From NCBI RefSeq assembly GCF_043678055.1, contig NZ_JBHEQA010000002.1:744001-808000 (forward strand): a stretch of DNA of 64,000 nt. The letters run 5' to 3'. Within the stretch, counting starts at the first letter, position 1; each line of letters begins with the position of its first letter. Below, piece by piece: positions 50,364 through 60,483 of this stretch. This DNA is from Spongiimicrobium salis. Lineage in GTDB: Bacteria; Bacteroidota; Bacteroidia; Flavobacteriales; Flavobacteriaceae. Position numbers and translations under genes: made by a program. The notes beneath the pieces were generated by a model. The model saw only the letters and a list, made by a program, of their open reading frames with translations. It ran no database searches and was not told the DNA's origin.

Positions 50364-51794
50364 ATGGTTTCCTATATAAAATATGCTAGTTTCTTCTGTT
50401 TTTTATTGAGTTCTATAACCCTTACCTCCTATTTTATAAAAACGGCAGAATCCGAAACAACATCCAAGTTTAAGGCTGAAGTCACACCAACTTCCATTTC
50501 TGTAGCCAAAGAAGAAGTAGTCGCTAACTTTCTAAACCTTCTTCGCGCTACCGATGAAGTATCTTTGGGCAAATCCCTTGCCTATATTAATGGCCATTGG
50601 GAGGAAAGTTATGAGATTATGCTGATCGAAAGTCTCTATTTTACCCAGAACAGGAGATTTGGGAATAAAATAGTCCGGTTGTTGGAAAAGAAAACCAAGA
50701 AAAATTACGGCTATGATTTTGACAAATGGTTTCAATGGATATGGAGTAAAGATGCGGCCTATTCCGATGAATATTACGAGTTTAAGGCAAAATCCCATTC
50801 CCTTATCGATACAAAATTTAGACGATATTTTGAAAATCGCGCCGATCAGAGTACAATCCGTTTGGACGAAGTTCGATGGGGCGGTGTACTGCAAGATGGA
50901 ATTCCTCCTTTGCGAGGCCCAGAAATGATCAATGTTGCGGAAGCTACCTATTTACGGGATAGTAATATTGTTTTTGGTATTGAGGTCAATGGAGATGCAC
51001 GAGCCTATCCAAAAAGGATTTTGGCTTGGCACGAAATGTTTGTGGATACTGTGGGCAATGTTCCCGTAGCCGGAGTTTATTGTACTCTGTGCGGTACCGT
51101 TATCCTATATAAAACAGAACATAAAGGTGTAAACCATGCCATGGGTACCAGCGGGTTTTTATACCGTTCCAACAAATTGATGTATGACAACGCCACCCAA
51201 TCTTTATGGAGTACTTTGGATGGGGAACCTGTTATAGGGCCCTTAGTAGGAAAAGGGATTCAATTGGAGTATTTAAGTGTAGTCACCACCACTTGGAAGG
51301 AGTGGAAAGAACGGCATCCCGATACCAAAGTATTATCGCTAAATACCGGCCATAGAAGAGATTATGGGGAAGGTGTTGCCTACCAACAATATTTTGCTAC
51401 GGACGATTTAATGTTTACCGTACCCAAGATCGATAGGAGTTTAAAAAACAAAGATGAAATCCTAGCGATCCGTCTTCCAAATAGTAAGGATAATTACGCT
51501 ATTTCCAGTAAATACCTACGTAAGAACCCCATTTTTGAATCAAAAATAGGCGCAGTGAACTATGTTGTTTTTACGGATAAAACAGGCGCACATCGGGTAT
51601 ACAAATCCAAAAATTTACGCTTTACATCCTATGACGGGAAAAGTACCGCTTTAGATAACAAGGGTGTTTCATGGAATTTAACAGAAGAAGGAATGGAAAA
51701 TGCCAATGGGGATACTTTGGAACGTTTTCCATCACATAATGCTTTCTGGTTTGGCTATAAAGCAGCTTATCCAGAGGTGCAGTTGATTCATTAA
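50364..51794 (+). CDS. DUF3179 domain-containing protein with N-terminal membrane anchor
   Basis: 476 aa. An N-terminal membrane segment (about 7-25), a spacer domain of about 150 residues, then the DUF3179 part with GDARAYPKRILAWHEMF and PVAGVYCTLCGTVILYKTEH plus SGFLYRSNKLMYD. These include the CTLCGT pair seen across this family. Function is unknown. It is single, with a terminator at 51812. Confidence 0.88.
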   Translation: MVSYIKYASFFCFLLSSITLTSYFIKTAESETTSKFKAEVTPTSISVAKEEVVANFLNLLRATDEVSLGKSLAYINGHWEESYEIMLIESLYFTQNRRFGNKIVRLLEKKTKKNYGYDFDKWFQWIWSKDAAYSDEYYEFKAKSHSLIDTKFRRYFENRADQSTIRLDEVRWGGVLQDGIPPLRGPEMINVAEATYLRDSNIVFGIEVNGDARAYPKRILAWHEMFVDTVGNVPVAGVYCTLCGTVILYKTEHKGVNHAMGTSGFLYRSNKLMYDNATQSLWSTLDGEPVIGPLVGKGIQLEYLSVVTTTWKEWKERHPDTKVLSLNTGHRRDYGEGVAYQQYFATDDLMFTVPKIDRSLKNKDEILAIRLPNSKDNYAISSKYLRKNPIFESKIGAVNYVVFTDKTGAHRVYKSKNLRFTSYDGKSTALDNKGVSWNLTEEGMENANGDTLERFPSHNAFWFGYKAAYPEVQLIH

Positions 51795-51811
51795 AAAATG
51801 AATTTCCCTGC

Positions 51812-51848
51812 GAAAAGCCACTTCCGACAAGGAATGTGGCTTTTCATT
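51812..51848 (+). terminator. Terminator after the DUF3179 gene
   Basis: GAAAAGCCAC (51812-51821) pairs with GTGGCTTTTC (51836-51845), with inner TTCC/GGAA pairing. Confidence 0.75.
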
Positions 51849-51888
51849 TGAATATTAAAATCCCGCTCCATTAAGAAAATAGCTCTTT

Positions 51889-52758
51889 CTATTCAGGGAA
51901 ATTAAATTTTCCATTATGATGCTTCCACTCAGATTCGGGCGCTATTTCCTCCACAACATCCCAATGCTCTACTATTTTTCCTTGGGCAACACGGAAAAGA
52001 TCATAATAAGAAACTTTGACACCAGCAAAGCTTCCTTCGCTAATTGCCAATACAAAATTCCCTTCCCCTAGCACCTTATGCACCTTATGGTACACCATGG
52101 CAATACCATTCTTTTGCATTGCTTCCAAAGCTGCTCCAAGGCCGGAAAGCCCATCTGCAATATCGGGATTGTGTTGCAGGTATTGATCTCCTTCAATAAA
52201 ATCCCCTAATCTATCCATTTGACCTTGAACAAGAATGTTGGAAACAAAGTTCCTCACCAATGTCTTATTTTCAGCGGTTTTCTCCAAATCCGTGATCGTC
52301 GTTTCTCCGTCTACTTGCGTGCGACCACTGGGATTTGGGGATTTCATCGCAATGAGATTGTCCCAATGCTCCACGATCTTCCCATTTTCAAAACGAAAAA
52401 CGTCAAAGCCAATTTTTGGTCCAAAGAAATCATATACGGTATGGGCAAAGGTATAATCACCATCTTCAAAGGTTCTGATAACCTTCGCTTTGAATCCACC
52501 ATTGGGCGCATTCTGTAGCACTGCACCAAAACCTTCCAAACCATCTGCCACCCCCAAATTGTGCTGAATGTATTTTTCTGGATGAATATAGTTCACGGCA
52601 GTTGAATCACCTGTTTCCAGACTTCTTAGTAAAGCTTCCGTTTTTTCTCTCTTTGTTATTTCCATTTTTTCTTCATTTTTAATTGTTACTTCTTTTTTTT
52701 CTGATTTGCAGGATGCAAAGCCTATCATTCCAAGGATGATGTATGTTTTATAGCTCAT
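51889..52758 (-). CDS. Lipoprotein with two SnoaL/NTF2-like domains
   Basis: 289 aa from the Met at 52758, chosen because it gives a clean lipoprotein signal (MSYKTYIILGMIGFASC). The frame from 52800 would add 14 residues in front. Two repeats of about 115 residues follow: each has YIQHN or YLQHNPDIADGL, then KIVEHWDNL or KIVEHWDVVE, the SnoaL-like polyketide-cyclase/NTF2 pattern. Probably binds or isomerises a small ligand. An AraC gene is next upstream on the same strand. Confidence 0.82.
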   Translation of the reverse strand: MSYKTYIILGMIGFASCKSEKKEVTIKNEEKMEITKREKTEALLRSLETGDSTAVNYIHPEKYIQHNLGVADGLEGFGAVLQNAPNGGFKAKVIRTFEDGDYTFAHTVYDFFGPKIGFDVFRFENGKIVEHWDNLIAMKSPNPSGRTQVDGETTITDLEKTAENKTLVRNFVSNILVQGQMDRLGDFIEGDQYLQHNPDIADGLSGLGAALEAMQKNGIAMVYHKVHKVLGEGNFVLAISEGSFAGVKVSYYDLFRVAQGKIVEHWDVVEEIAPESEWKHHNGKFNFPE

Positions 52759-52855
52759 CTTGTAGTGTTTTATTTCAGGTACAAAAATATTTGGTACCAC
52801 AAGAAGTAATTTGGTAGAAATGAAGTTAAAAATGGTTAATATCGAACCTATATTA

Positions 52856-53740
52856 CTATTTATACATTTTTTTAAAGGAATTTGGGGTTAATCCTGTAAA
52901 TTTCTTAAAATACTTTACAAAATTTGTAGGCTCTTCGAAGCCGAGGAAAAAAGAAACTTCTGTACTTTTCATAGAAGAATTCACTAATATTCTCTTGGCT
53001 TCTAAAATGACGAATTCATCGATATAATGTTTGGCGGTCACCCCAATGCTCTCTTTACAGATATGATTCAAATGTTTATAGGAAATGTGCATTTCTTTTG
53101 CATAAAATAGGGCATTTCTGCTTTTTGTAAAATCGGTTTTCAATAAGGATTGAAATTTCAAAAAAAGCTGTAGTAGCTGTGATTCTTTAATTTCTTGGGT
53201 CTGATATTGCTTTAGTTGCTCCAATTTTGAGAACAAAATGGTAAAGAGGGCATCAATGATATTTTTCTTATTGAAGGTCCCTCCCTTCTTATAGAATTCT
53301 TCATGGAAGAATTGAAAATAGGAGGTTACATTGGATGCAAGGGGGACTTGTATCAAGGGAGTGAACAAATGCGGTGTAAACAGACGTACGATGACGTTTT
53401 TTGGGAGTTTGTTCAATTGTTCTTTAAAATATCGTTCTGTAAATAGTATGATATACCCTTTTACCCCTGGATCAAATCTAAAAGCATTGATCTGCCCTTT
53501 GGATAGATACAAGAGGGTGTTCTTTTTTACTTTATGCCATACAAAGTCGATCAACTGTTCTGTCTCCCCCTGCGTATAAAAGACCAACATATAAAATTTT
53601 AGTTGATGGGCCTTATTCGGGAAGTGATCTAACTGATGTTTCCGTGCATTTAAATCCTCAAGGGTTATGATTTCTATATCCTTTACATCGGGGTGACTGC
53701 TTTTAAACGGTATTTCTGGCAGTTCTTTGTTCATGGCCAT
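52856..53740 (-). CDS. AraC-family transcriptional regulator
   Basis: 294 aa. A cupin-like N-terminal sensing part (about 25-150) and a C-terminal two-HTH AraC domain (about 195-294: YAKEMHISYKHLNHICKE, SFFLGFEEPTNFVKYFKKFTGLTPNSF). Likely controls the neighbouring lipoprotein, 97 nt downstream. Confidence 0.9.
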   Translation of the reverse strand: MAMNKELPEIPFKSSHPDVKDIEIITLEDLNARKHQLDHFPNKAHQLKFYMLVFYTQGETEQLIDFVWHKVKKNTLLYLSKGQINAFRFDPGVKGYIILFTERYFKEQLNKLPKNVIVRLFTPHLFTPLIQVPLASNVTSYFQFFHEEFYKKGGTFNKKNIIDALFTILFSKLEQLKQYQTQEIKESQLLQLFLKFQSLLKTDFTKSRNALFYAKEMHISYKHLNHICKESIGVTAKHYIDEFVILEAKRILVNSSMKSTEVSFFLGFEEPTNFVKYFKKFTGLTPNSFKKMYK

Positions 53741-53810
53741 TGCCTGTTCGGTACGGACTTATGGCGCTGCAATACTATTGCGAGTATGCCTATATTCTTA
53801 TTTAAGGTGT

Positions 53811-54266
53811 TCAATTGGAGGTTGATTTCGCTTTTTTATAGGTGTACTCTTCTCCTAAAGGGAGTTCATGTAATGCTTTGGCAATGTGGGTTGGAGGCAC
53901 TGTCAACTTTCTTTTTCCCAGATCCATCCATGCGCCTTTTGTAGTAATATGGGCACTCTTTTCCCCATTGTGATTAAAAATTTCATGGTGCAATATCCAT
54001 CTGGAGGCATCTTCTGAAATCTCTCCTTTTAAGAGGTTGATTTTTATCGTATCATCAGGATGCAATTCCCTAATAAAGGAGCATTCTTCCTTAAACAAAA
54101 TAGGTCCTAGCTCTAGTTCGTTCATCACTGTAGAACTAAATCCTAATTCGTTAAAAAACCGAATTCTAATATGCGCTCCATAATCATAATAGGCCGAATG
54201 TCTCACATGCCTGTTCTGATCGCAGTCTGCCCATCGAATTACTACTTCCTGTTCAAATTTCTTCAT
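53811..54266 (-). CDS. Acyl-CoA thioesterase (hotdog fold)
   Basis: 151 aa from the Met at 54266 (a longer frame from 54317 has no family match). The start MKKFEQEVVIRWADCDQNRHV contains the catalytic Asp region of 4-hydroxybenzoyl-CoA-type thioesterases. Single hotdog domain. The first acyl substrate is not identifiable. Confidence 0.83.
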   Translation of the reverse strand: MKKFEQEVVIRWADCDQNRHVRHSAYYDYGAHIRIRFFNELGFSSTVMNELELGPILFKEECSFIRELHPDDTIKINLLKGEISEDASRWILHHEIFNHNGEKSAHITTKGAWMDLGKRKLTVPPTHIAKALHELPLGEEYTYKKAKSTSN

Positions 54267-54410
54267 GCTTAAATATCTACAATCGTATTTTTTTTCTGCC
54301 GTTAAAAATACGACCAACTTTCCAATTACAGCTCAAGATTCTTAACTCATTTGAAAGCTTCAATCTTCAAATCCATATACATTTCATATACTATGGCAGA
54401 AGGAGGAACA

Positions 54411-55121
54411 TCATTCGCGCACACTCCATATTTCATGGATAGGATTTCCTTTACTGGAAAGGCCGGAGTGATGCCACTTACCGTCAATAAGTTCATAGTT
54501 AAAATTCAACTTAGCTCCTACTCTGGAATCATCCCTTGAGAAAAATTCGATCTGCTCTGTATAGGTGCCATCCACGGTGGTATAAGTTCCGCCCCCCGTT
54601 CCCATAAATTGCTTTGTCTCGGTATTATAGGCAATCCATTGAAAACGTGTTCCCGATAGTATTTTCATTGTTTTTCGGGGTCTGTTCACATCTCTTGACT
54701 GTGTTTTACCATCTCGAATTCTCCCCGACATCAACCACGCGCCTTGCAATTTTCCCGGCAAGCCTTTATCTATCCGTTTTAATGTCATTTCATGACCTAC
54801 AATCCCCATGATACTGTCCTTATTGTATACTTTAAATTGTATTTCAGAACCAACGCGCTCCGCATTCTTTGTATCGAACTCCACTTTTTCGGTCATCATA
54901 TCCCCTTCTAACTTCCATGTACCCCCATTAGAACTCACAAATTTTCCGGTTTCTGCTTCATAGGTGCTTATTACCTGATGTTTCTCCGAAAAAATCACCA
55001 CACTTTTAAGTTTCACTCCTTCTTCAGAAGTATGATATCCTTCCCAAGCCCCTATAAAACCCTGTCCCTTGACTGCAAGGACAAAAATTGAACAAATAAG
55101 TAAACAAAGTATTTTTTTCAT
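54411..55121 (-). CDS. Secreted protein with two lipocalin-like repeats
   Basis: 236 aa with a Sec signal (about 1-19, AVKGQ). Two related halves: each starts with GAW, then TYEAETGKFVSSNGGTW (first) or AYNTETKQFMGTGGGTY (second), and ends with a VEFD or IEFFSRD strand and RVG. So it is an internal duplication of a small beta-barrel domain. Ligand unknown. Confidence 0.75.
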   Translation of the reverse strand: MKKILCLLICSIFVLAVKGQGFIGAWEGYHTSEEGVKLKSVVIFSEKHQVISTYEAETGKFVSSNGGTWKLEGDMMTEKVEFDTKNAERVGSEIQFKVYNKDSIMGIVGHEMTLKRIDKGLPGKLQGAWLMSGRIRDGKTQSRDVNRPRKTMKILSGTRFQWIAYNTETKQFMGTGGGTYTTVDGTYTEQIEFFSRDDSRVGAKLNFNYELIDGKWHHSGLSSKGNPIHEIWSVRE

Positions 55122-55285
55122 GACTTTATGTGTATTTAATTCTTGAATCGGTACTATCTTTCTACAAGCAAGAAGATGGCTAACTAAAATAACAAATAAA
55201 AAAGAAAAGGAATGGTCCTAAGGATTTCCTTTAAAAATTAAACCTACGCTTTCTTCCATTGTTAACGAAGTACAGCCATATTCAC

Positions 55286-56071
55286 TTAGGTTCCCCTATT
55301 TTCAATGTCCTGAAAATATGCCATCACTTTTTCCTCACTTTGTACTTGCAAGTGAATAGTATCATCAAAAAGTGTGGCTCTTAAACTTCGGTACAATGTC
55401 ACCGTCTCTCGTAGGCTTTTCAATAAGGAAGTCCGATCATAGGTTGGAATAGTGCCTTTTAAATCCATAAAATCCAGAGTATTGAGCTCTGTTTCTACTT
55501 TTCGTACGGCCCTCGGAAGATTCCCGTTTTTTATATGAAGTAAGGGTCCCAACACCACCATTCTCAAAAAGCCAAAAAAATCAAAGGCTTCCAAGTATTC
55601 TCCTCGACCAATCTTAAGTAAAGCATAGTGTATCCATGTCCAAAAACGATCTTCGACCCACTGGTAATCGGGCATAGGAAATTTGGCTTTCGATTGATCC
55701 AGCACCTTTTGAACCTGCCCTTCCCGATCCAATAGAAGGTATGGTGTTTCCACACGTTGATCAAGCTCCGATAATGTCAGAAATTTAATATCCACATGAA
55801 GTAAAGGGGCATCATAAAGACAAATCAATACTCTAGGTTCTCCTACATGTTCACCAGTAAAGCCAGACAAAAAGTTTCCCAGTTTGCCTGCATATTCCAA
55901 CATTTTATCTTTATCTCCAGATACCTTCTCTTCAGTGATCAAAATCAAATCAATATCCGAAAATTCATCCATGTCATTGGTCAACCAGGAACCGCCAACG
56001 GCCAATCCAATAACCGCTTCCTCTTTTTCCAAAATCCGGGCCGCATTGCGGGCAAACTCCTTTTGTATCAA
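55286..56071 (-). CDS. Nucleotidyltransferase-domain protein
   Basis: 261 aa. The N-terminal nucleotidyltransferase core shows GGSWLTNDMDEFSDIDLILI (the G-S and D-x-D pattern), close to aminoglycoside adenylyltransferase-like proteins. A helical part follows. There is no evidence for resistance; substrate unknown. Confidence 0.78.
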   Translation of the reverse strand: MIQKEFARNAARILEKEEAVIGLAVGGSWLTNDMDEFSDIDLILITEEKVSGDKDKMLEYAGKLGNFLSGFTGEHVGEPRVLICLYDAPLLHVDIKFLTLSELDQRVETPYLLLDREGQVQKVLDQSKAKFPMPDYQWVEDRFWTWIHYALLKIGRGEYLEAFDFFGFLRMVVLGPLLHIKNGNLPRAVRKVETELNTLDFMDLKGTIPTYDRTSLLKSLRETVTLYRSLRATLFDDTIHLQVQSEEKVMAYFQDIENRGT

Positions 56072-56225
56072 AACAATTTAATTTGTGTTAAAGCATTCGT
56101 GACATAGGGACGAGCAATCTTACCATGCTGATACATCCTAGACTTAAAATTAATAAACACAAATTGGTTTTGTCCTCTTCTGCCGTTCTTTTTTGAAAAC
56201 AATTCATTTTCTGTCCTGATAGTTC

Positions 56226-57209
56226 TCAATACCATCTATCCGATAGGTAGAGATCCACTCCTATCTTTTTCTCTATCAAAATTAGTGCATCCCGTAATTC
56301 ATAGGGGCGCATATTTATTTTTTCCCGTAATGCATTTGTTTTTGAAAGCTTAGCGGGTGTAGGCCGATCAAGAATACCATAAGTAGGTTCCTTTCTATTG
56401 TATTTCACGGAAAGATACCAATCGTCTATCACCGCAAATTCATAGGGTGAAATCTGCCCATTCTGTAGGCATACCATCAATTTTGGTTTCAATTTAGGAT
56501 AGCTACTATCTTTTTTAGTGTAGGGCGTAGAAATGGAATTGTGATGACTCAATATGGTAGACATCCAATACCGGTTCCCAATTAATCTTTCACTTGGAAA
56601 TCCGTAGGCATCCAGAATATTGGAAAATTCTTGAATTTGTTTTTCACTATGGGGGGCAAATCTACGTTCTGCATATCGCTCCTTGGCCTTTGAACCAAAT
56701 TTGAACAATGCCTTAAGCGCCTTCCTTTGGTCTTTGGAATACATTTTCTTTACTTGTTTTCGGATTTCACTGTTCCATGTAAACGTGTGCTGTTTTCTAA
56801 GATTCCTATATTTCTTTCTGACAAGCTTCCAATCTTCTTCTTTTCTTAGTGGTTTTAGGAAGTTGTTGTTCTTTATAGATTTCATTGTCCAACCAGAACG
56901 AATTCCTTCCTGTAGATATGTTATTGCTTTTTCTTTATCCCCTAAGTAAAATGCCAGTTGTGTTGCCACTTGATATTCTCTTAAGAATACAAAATCATAT
57001 TCTCCCAACAAACGATCATAGATGCGAAGTGCATCTTTATAATTTTCAGATGCTATGAGTTCTTCGGCTTCAATAACCGCTTTATGATAGACATTATAAT
57101 CAAGGGGCTTGTCCGCATACACTGAGGTACAGAAAAAAAATAAAATTAAGGTCAATTGCTGTGAAATTCCAATCATAAACGCCTTTTTAATGCTATTCCA
57201 AGGTTCCAA
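56226..57209 (-). CDS. Secreted protein of unknown function with a TPR-like start
   Basis: 327 aa; if translation starts at the Met at 57176 the protein begins with a clear signal peptide (LTLILFFFCTSVYAD). Residues 40-135 look like two or three TPR units (YKDALRIYDRLLGEYDF, YLGDKEKAITYLQEGI). The rest, rich in Lys and Arg, is not recognised; it may be a flavobacterial family. No operon partner. Confidence 0.65.
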   Translation of the reverse strand: MEPWNSIKKAFMIGISQQLTLILFFFCTSVYADKPLDYNVYHKAVIEAEELIASENYKDALRIYDRLLGEYDFVFLREYQVATQLAFYLGDKEKAITYLQEGIRSGWTMKSIKNNNFLKPLRKEEDWKLVRKKYRNLRKQHTFTWNSEIRKQVKKMYSKDQRKALKALFKFGSKAKERYAERRFAPHSEKQIQEFSNILDAYGFPSERLIGNRYWMSTILSHHNSISTPYTKKDSSYPKLKPKLMVCLQNGQISPYEFAVIDDWYLSVKYNRKEPTYGILDRPTPAKLSKTNALREKINMRPYELRDALILIEKKIGVDLYLSDRWY

Positions 57210-57339
57210 ATCTTGTTCCCTATACCTATAGACGAGTTGTTGTTGGAAATCGTTGCCTGTTAGAAAAGAATGTTATGTGCATGCATGGAAAAGTCCTATG
57301 AAAACGGTAGCGGGGTTTTATAGTAACGGAAGTACTGTA

Positions 57340-59154
57340 CTATTCAAAAACTACCTCATCAATATAAATATCTTGTGGTAGGCCATAACTTCTTGAGAAT
57401 ACCACCAAGCCAGAACGAATACAGCTTAAATCTAGCTGATTGAGCTTGATTGTATATTTTTTCCATTTTGTATTTAAGGTAATTTCTTTTGATTTCTTGG
57501 CAGAATCCGGAAATGGCTTATCCGTATCGATTAATCCAAAACCAACCGTAGCTACTACCTTTTTTTTACTTGCTTTTGCCCAAAAACTAAATTTTTTCGC
57601 TCCGCTAAGGTCATATCCCCCTAATTTTTCTCCCCAATCATTGGGAGGATCCACAAGGCCCACTCCATACCAATCATAATTTGCCGTATACGCAATTTTA
57701 AGGGCAGATTTTCCAGCGTATACCTCATTTTCATGTTCCAAATCTACTTTTAAGGCTTTATAATTTCCCATATGGGCCGAGGGACTAAACGGAAGGTCTC
57801 CCCCATCTTTATACACATAAAAGGGAAGCTCTACTTTTGCCGCAACAAACTTTTTATCCTTCACTTCTTCATCCAAAACAATAATGGAGGATGTTGCAAT
57901 GCCCAAATTTCCAGCGGTATCACTGACATGGGCATATATTTTTATGGGACCATTTTCCTTGGGTAAAAGCAGCTTAAAACCATCCTCTAAACTTCCTTTG
58001 AAATTGAGTGTATTGATTTGATCTCTTCGTTTTCTACTCCCACTTCTTTGATTGTAGTAAAAGCTCACCGCTAAGTTTTCCTGTTCATTATCAAATACTT
58101 CAAGCGTTATTGGAATCCAAGTTCCACTTTGCACTGCAGTATCCGGAAGTTCAAATTTTATGATTTCAGGGGTGTTATTCAAAGGTTTCTTCCCAGTATA
58201 TGCTTCTCTAATTGCCCAATATTGCGGACGAATCTTATCCCTATGATGCGTGAACAACCACGGAGCGATAAAATCTTTACCATTGGCATAGTGAAATATG
58301 TACACTCCCAAGCAATTGGGTTTATTCTTGATCCAATTTTGATATCCAAGGACAATGGCATCATACTTTTCCTGATCTGTTGGTTCTACAACAACGTCAT
58401 TTAGTTTTTCCTTGATGTCCCATTCCCCAGTAACCCCAAATTCCGTAATGATATAGGGCTTATCAATGGCTCTTTTTTTTAGTTCCGAATTTAAATACTG
58501 GGCTCCCGGGCCGTAACTATTTAATCCGTAGATATCAATGGAAGGCACAAACTTCTGCCACCAATCCAATCCAAAAGTCCAGGCTTCCACGGAAACTATG
58601 GGGTGGTTTTTATCTGCATCTTTAATACTACTACAGATACGTTCCAACAATTTGGAATAGGCCTCTTTTTCGGCATCCGTGGCTATATTAAGATACACTT
58701 CGTTTCCAACACCCCAACTAAGCAAAGCCGGATGGTTTTTGTACTGCTCCACAATAGTAAGTGCATTGGTATACATGGTTTCCATTCCTTCCTTGTCTTC
58801 CAGATAATTGAAACTGTCGTCCGCTTCCATCCCAGGGCGACCGTGTCGCATCCAGATACCCACCATTACTTTAATGTCATAAGCATGGGCAGCATCGAGC
58901 AATTTTGCGGTATTTTTATTGGTGGCCCATATCCGAATGGTATTTACGCCAATGGATTTTAAATCTTTAAAATAGGTTTCATAATGATCCACTTCCCGAT
59001 CATACCCAAAAGTCACCCCTTTTACATCAAAGGATTTTCCGTTGACCAATAAGGTCCAAATACTATCTTGTTTAACTACCGTAGTCTGTGCATGCAAGGT
59101 GCCCAATAAAAAACAAGATATAAGATACAGGAAGGGGTATACTTTTGTTTTCAT
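57340..59154 (-). CDS. Secreted glycoside hydrolase (GH2/GH5-like TIM barrel) with accessory domains
   Basis: 604 aa with a signal peptide (about 1-22, LHAQ). The TIM barrel (about 35-320) has RIWATN, LLSWGVGNEVYL with the acid/base Glu152, and YIITEFGVTGEW with the nucleophile Glu238. An Ig-like stretch (about 335-430) and a C-terminal carbohydrate-binding-like domain (about 440-604) follow. Sugar specificity is not clear; beta-glucan or chitin-type polymers are possible. No PUL genes nearby. Confidence 0.85.
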   Translation of the reverse strand: MKTKVYPFLYLISCFLLGTLHAQTTVVKQDSIWTLLVNGKSFDVKGVTFGYDREVDHYETYFKDLKSIGVNTIRIWATNKNTAKLLDAAHAYDIKVMVGIWMRHGRPGMEADDSFNYLEDKEGMETMYTNALTIVEQYKNHPALLSWGVGNEVYLNIATDAEKEAYSKLLERICSSIKDADKNHPIVSVEAWTFGLDWWQKFVPSIDIYGLNSYGPGAQYLNSELKKRAIDKPYIITEFGVTGEWDIKEKLNDVVVEPTDQEKYDAIVLGYQNWIKNKPNCLGVYIFHYANGKDFIAPWLFTHHRDKIRPQYWAIREAYTGKKPLNNTPEIIKFELPDTAVQSGTWIPITLEVFDNEQENLAVSFYYNQRSGSRKRRDQINTLNFKGSLEDGFKLLLPKENGPIKIYAHVSDTAGNLGIATSSIIVLDEEVKDKKFVAAKVELPFYVYKDGGDLPFSPSAHMGNYKALKVDLEHENEVYAGKSALKIAYTANYDWYGVGLVDPPNDWGEKLGGYDLSGAKKFSFWAKASKKKVVATVGFGLIDTDKPFPDSAKKSKEITLNTKWKKYTIKLNQLDLSCIRSGLVVFSRSYGLPQDIYIDEVVFE

Positions 59155-59288
59155 GAAAATGTCTTTTTTTCACTTCGTTTTACTTCGATCATTGCCATTG
59201 TTGCAATGCCATTTAATTATATCATCCGGCCAATGCACGGTAGCTATCCACTCTGTTCCAATGTACAAAACTAAACTGGTACTTACAT

Positions 59289-59331
59289 CCATAAAAAAAC
59301 CACATTTAAATAAAATGTGGTTTTTTTATGG
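59289..59331 (-). terminator. Bidirectional terminator, 19-bp perfect stem
   Basis: CCATAAAAAAACCACATTT (59289-59307) and its exact complement (59313-59331) with a 5-nt loop. It terminates the aldo-keto reductase transcript and could stop either strand. Confidence 0.85.
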
Positions 59332-59356
59332 TTACAGCTTAGAGCGCTTCCTTATT

Positions 59357-60367
59357 TTATGAATTCTCATCAATCAGTCGCATCTCCTCTTCTGTAAATT
59401 GCAATTGTTCCAAAGCGGCCATGTTTTCTTTTAATTGCCCAGGTGAACTTGCACCTATTAACACAGAGGCAACGCTTTTTTGATTCAACAACCACGCAAT
59501 TGCCATTTGCGAGAGTTTTTGCCCTCTGGCTTCCGCAATTTTAGCGAGATTCTGAATTTTTACAAGATTTTCTTCTACCTGTTCCGTATTGAGGTAGGTA
59601 AAATTCTTAGCCGCTCTAGAGTCCTTGGGAATTCCCCCAATATATTTATTCGTCAACATTCCCTGGGCCAAAGGGGAAAAGGCAATACAACCCACGCCAT
59701 TGGCTTCCAAGGTATCTAACAATCCTGCTTCCGGACTTCGCTCAAAAATGGAATACTTGGACTGATTTAGAATAAAAGGAGCCTTTAATTCCCTTAAAAG
59801 TGCAGCTGCCTTTTGCGTATCTTCAGGTCCATAGTTAGATATTCCCACATACAGCGCCTTTCCTTGACGCACCATATCGGCCAGGGCTACCATGGTTTCC
59901 TCCAAAGGAGTATCAGGATCTGGACGATGATGGTAAAAAATGTCCACATAGTCCAAGCCCATACGTTTCAAACTTTGATCTAAGCTTGCCATTAAATACT
60001 TTCTAGACCCCAAATTTCCATAGGGCCCGGGCCACATATCATAACCTGCTTTAGATGCTATAAAAAGCTCATCGCGATAGGGCAAAAAGTCCTTCTTCAA
60101 TAAAATGCCAAAATTCTCTTCGGCGCTACCATAAGGTGGGCCATAATTGTTTGCCAAATCAAAATGGGTAACGCCCATATCAAAGGCCGTTCGTAGAATG
60201 TCCCTTCCATTCTGAAGACTATCCACAAAACCAAAGTTGTGCCATAAGCCCAAAGAAATTGCTGGCAATAATACCCCGCTCTTTCCAGAACGGTTATATT
60301 TCATGCTATCGTAACGTGTGGAATCTGCGGCATAGGCCGTAGTTCCTGTTTTATCCCCTATTTGCAT
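59357..60367 (-). CDS. Aldo-keto reductase, YghZ/GPR-like
   Basis: 336 aa. The opening (RYDSMKYNRSGKSGVLLPAI and LGLWHNFG) matches the L-glyceraldehyde 3-phosphate reductase branch. Catalytic Asp and Tyr lie in HFDLANNYGPPYGSAE and the Lys in LFIASKAGYD. NADPH-dependent detoxification of small aldehydes is the family role. Confidence 0.9.
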   Translation of the reverse strand: MQIGDKTGTTAYAADSTRYDSMKYNRSGKSGVLLPAISLGLWHNFGFVDSLQNGRDILRTAFDMGVTHFDLANNYGPPYGSAEENFGILLKKDFLPYRDELFIASKAGYDMWPGPYGNLGSRKYLMASLDQSLKRMGLDYVDIFYHHRPDPDTPLEETMVALADMVRQGKALYVGISNYGPEDTQKAAALLRELKAPFILNQSKYSIFERSPEAGLLDTLEANGVGCIAFSPLAQGMLTNKYIGGIPKDSRAAKNFTYLNTEQVEENLVKIQNLAKIAEARGQKLSQMAIAWLLNQKSVASVLIGASSPGQLKENMAALEQLQFTEEEMRLIDENS

Positions 60368-60428
60368 ATTGTAATTTTTTAAGCTGCTAAAATTAAAAAA
60401 TATAGTGTGAAACGGGCCACCCGAAATG

Positions 60429-60461
60429 AAAAAGCTTTCCTAAAATATAGGAAAGCTTTTT
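60429..60461 (-). terminator. Terminator after lpdA
   Basis: AAAAAGCTTTCCTA (60429-60442) and its complement (60448-60461) with a 5-nt loop and A/T tails on both sides. Confidence 0.85.
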
Positions 60462-60483
60462 GTCTTATAATCATTATACGATT

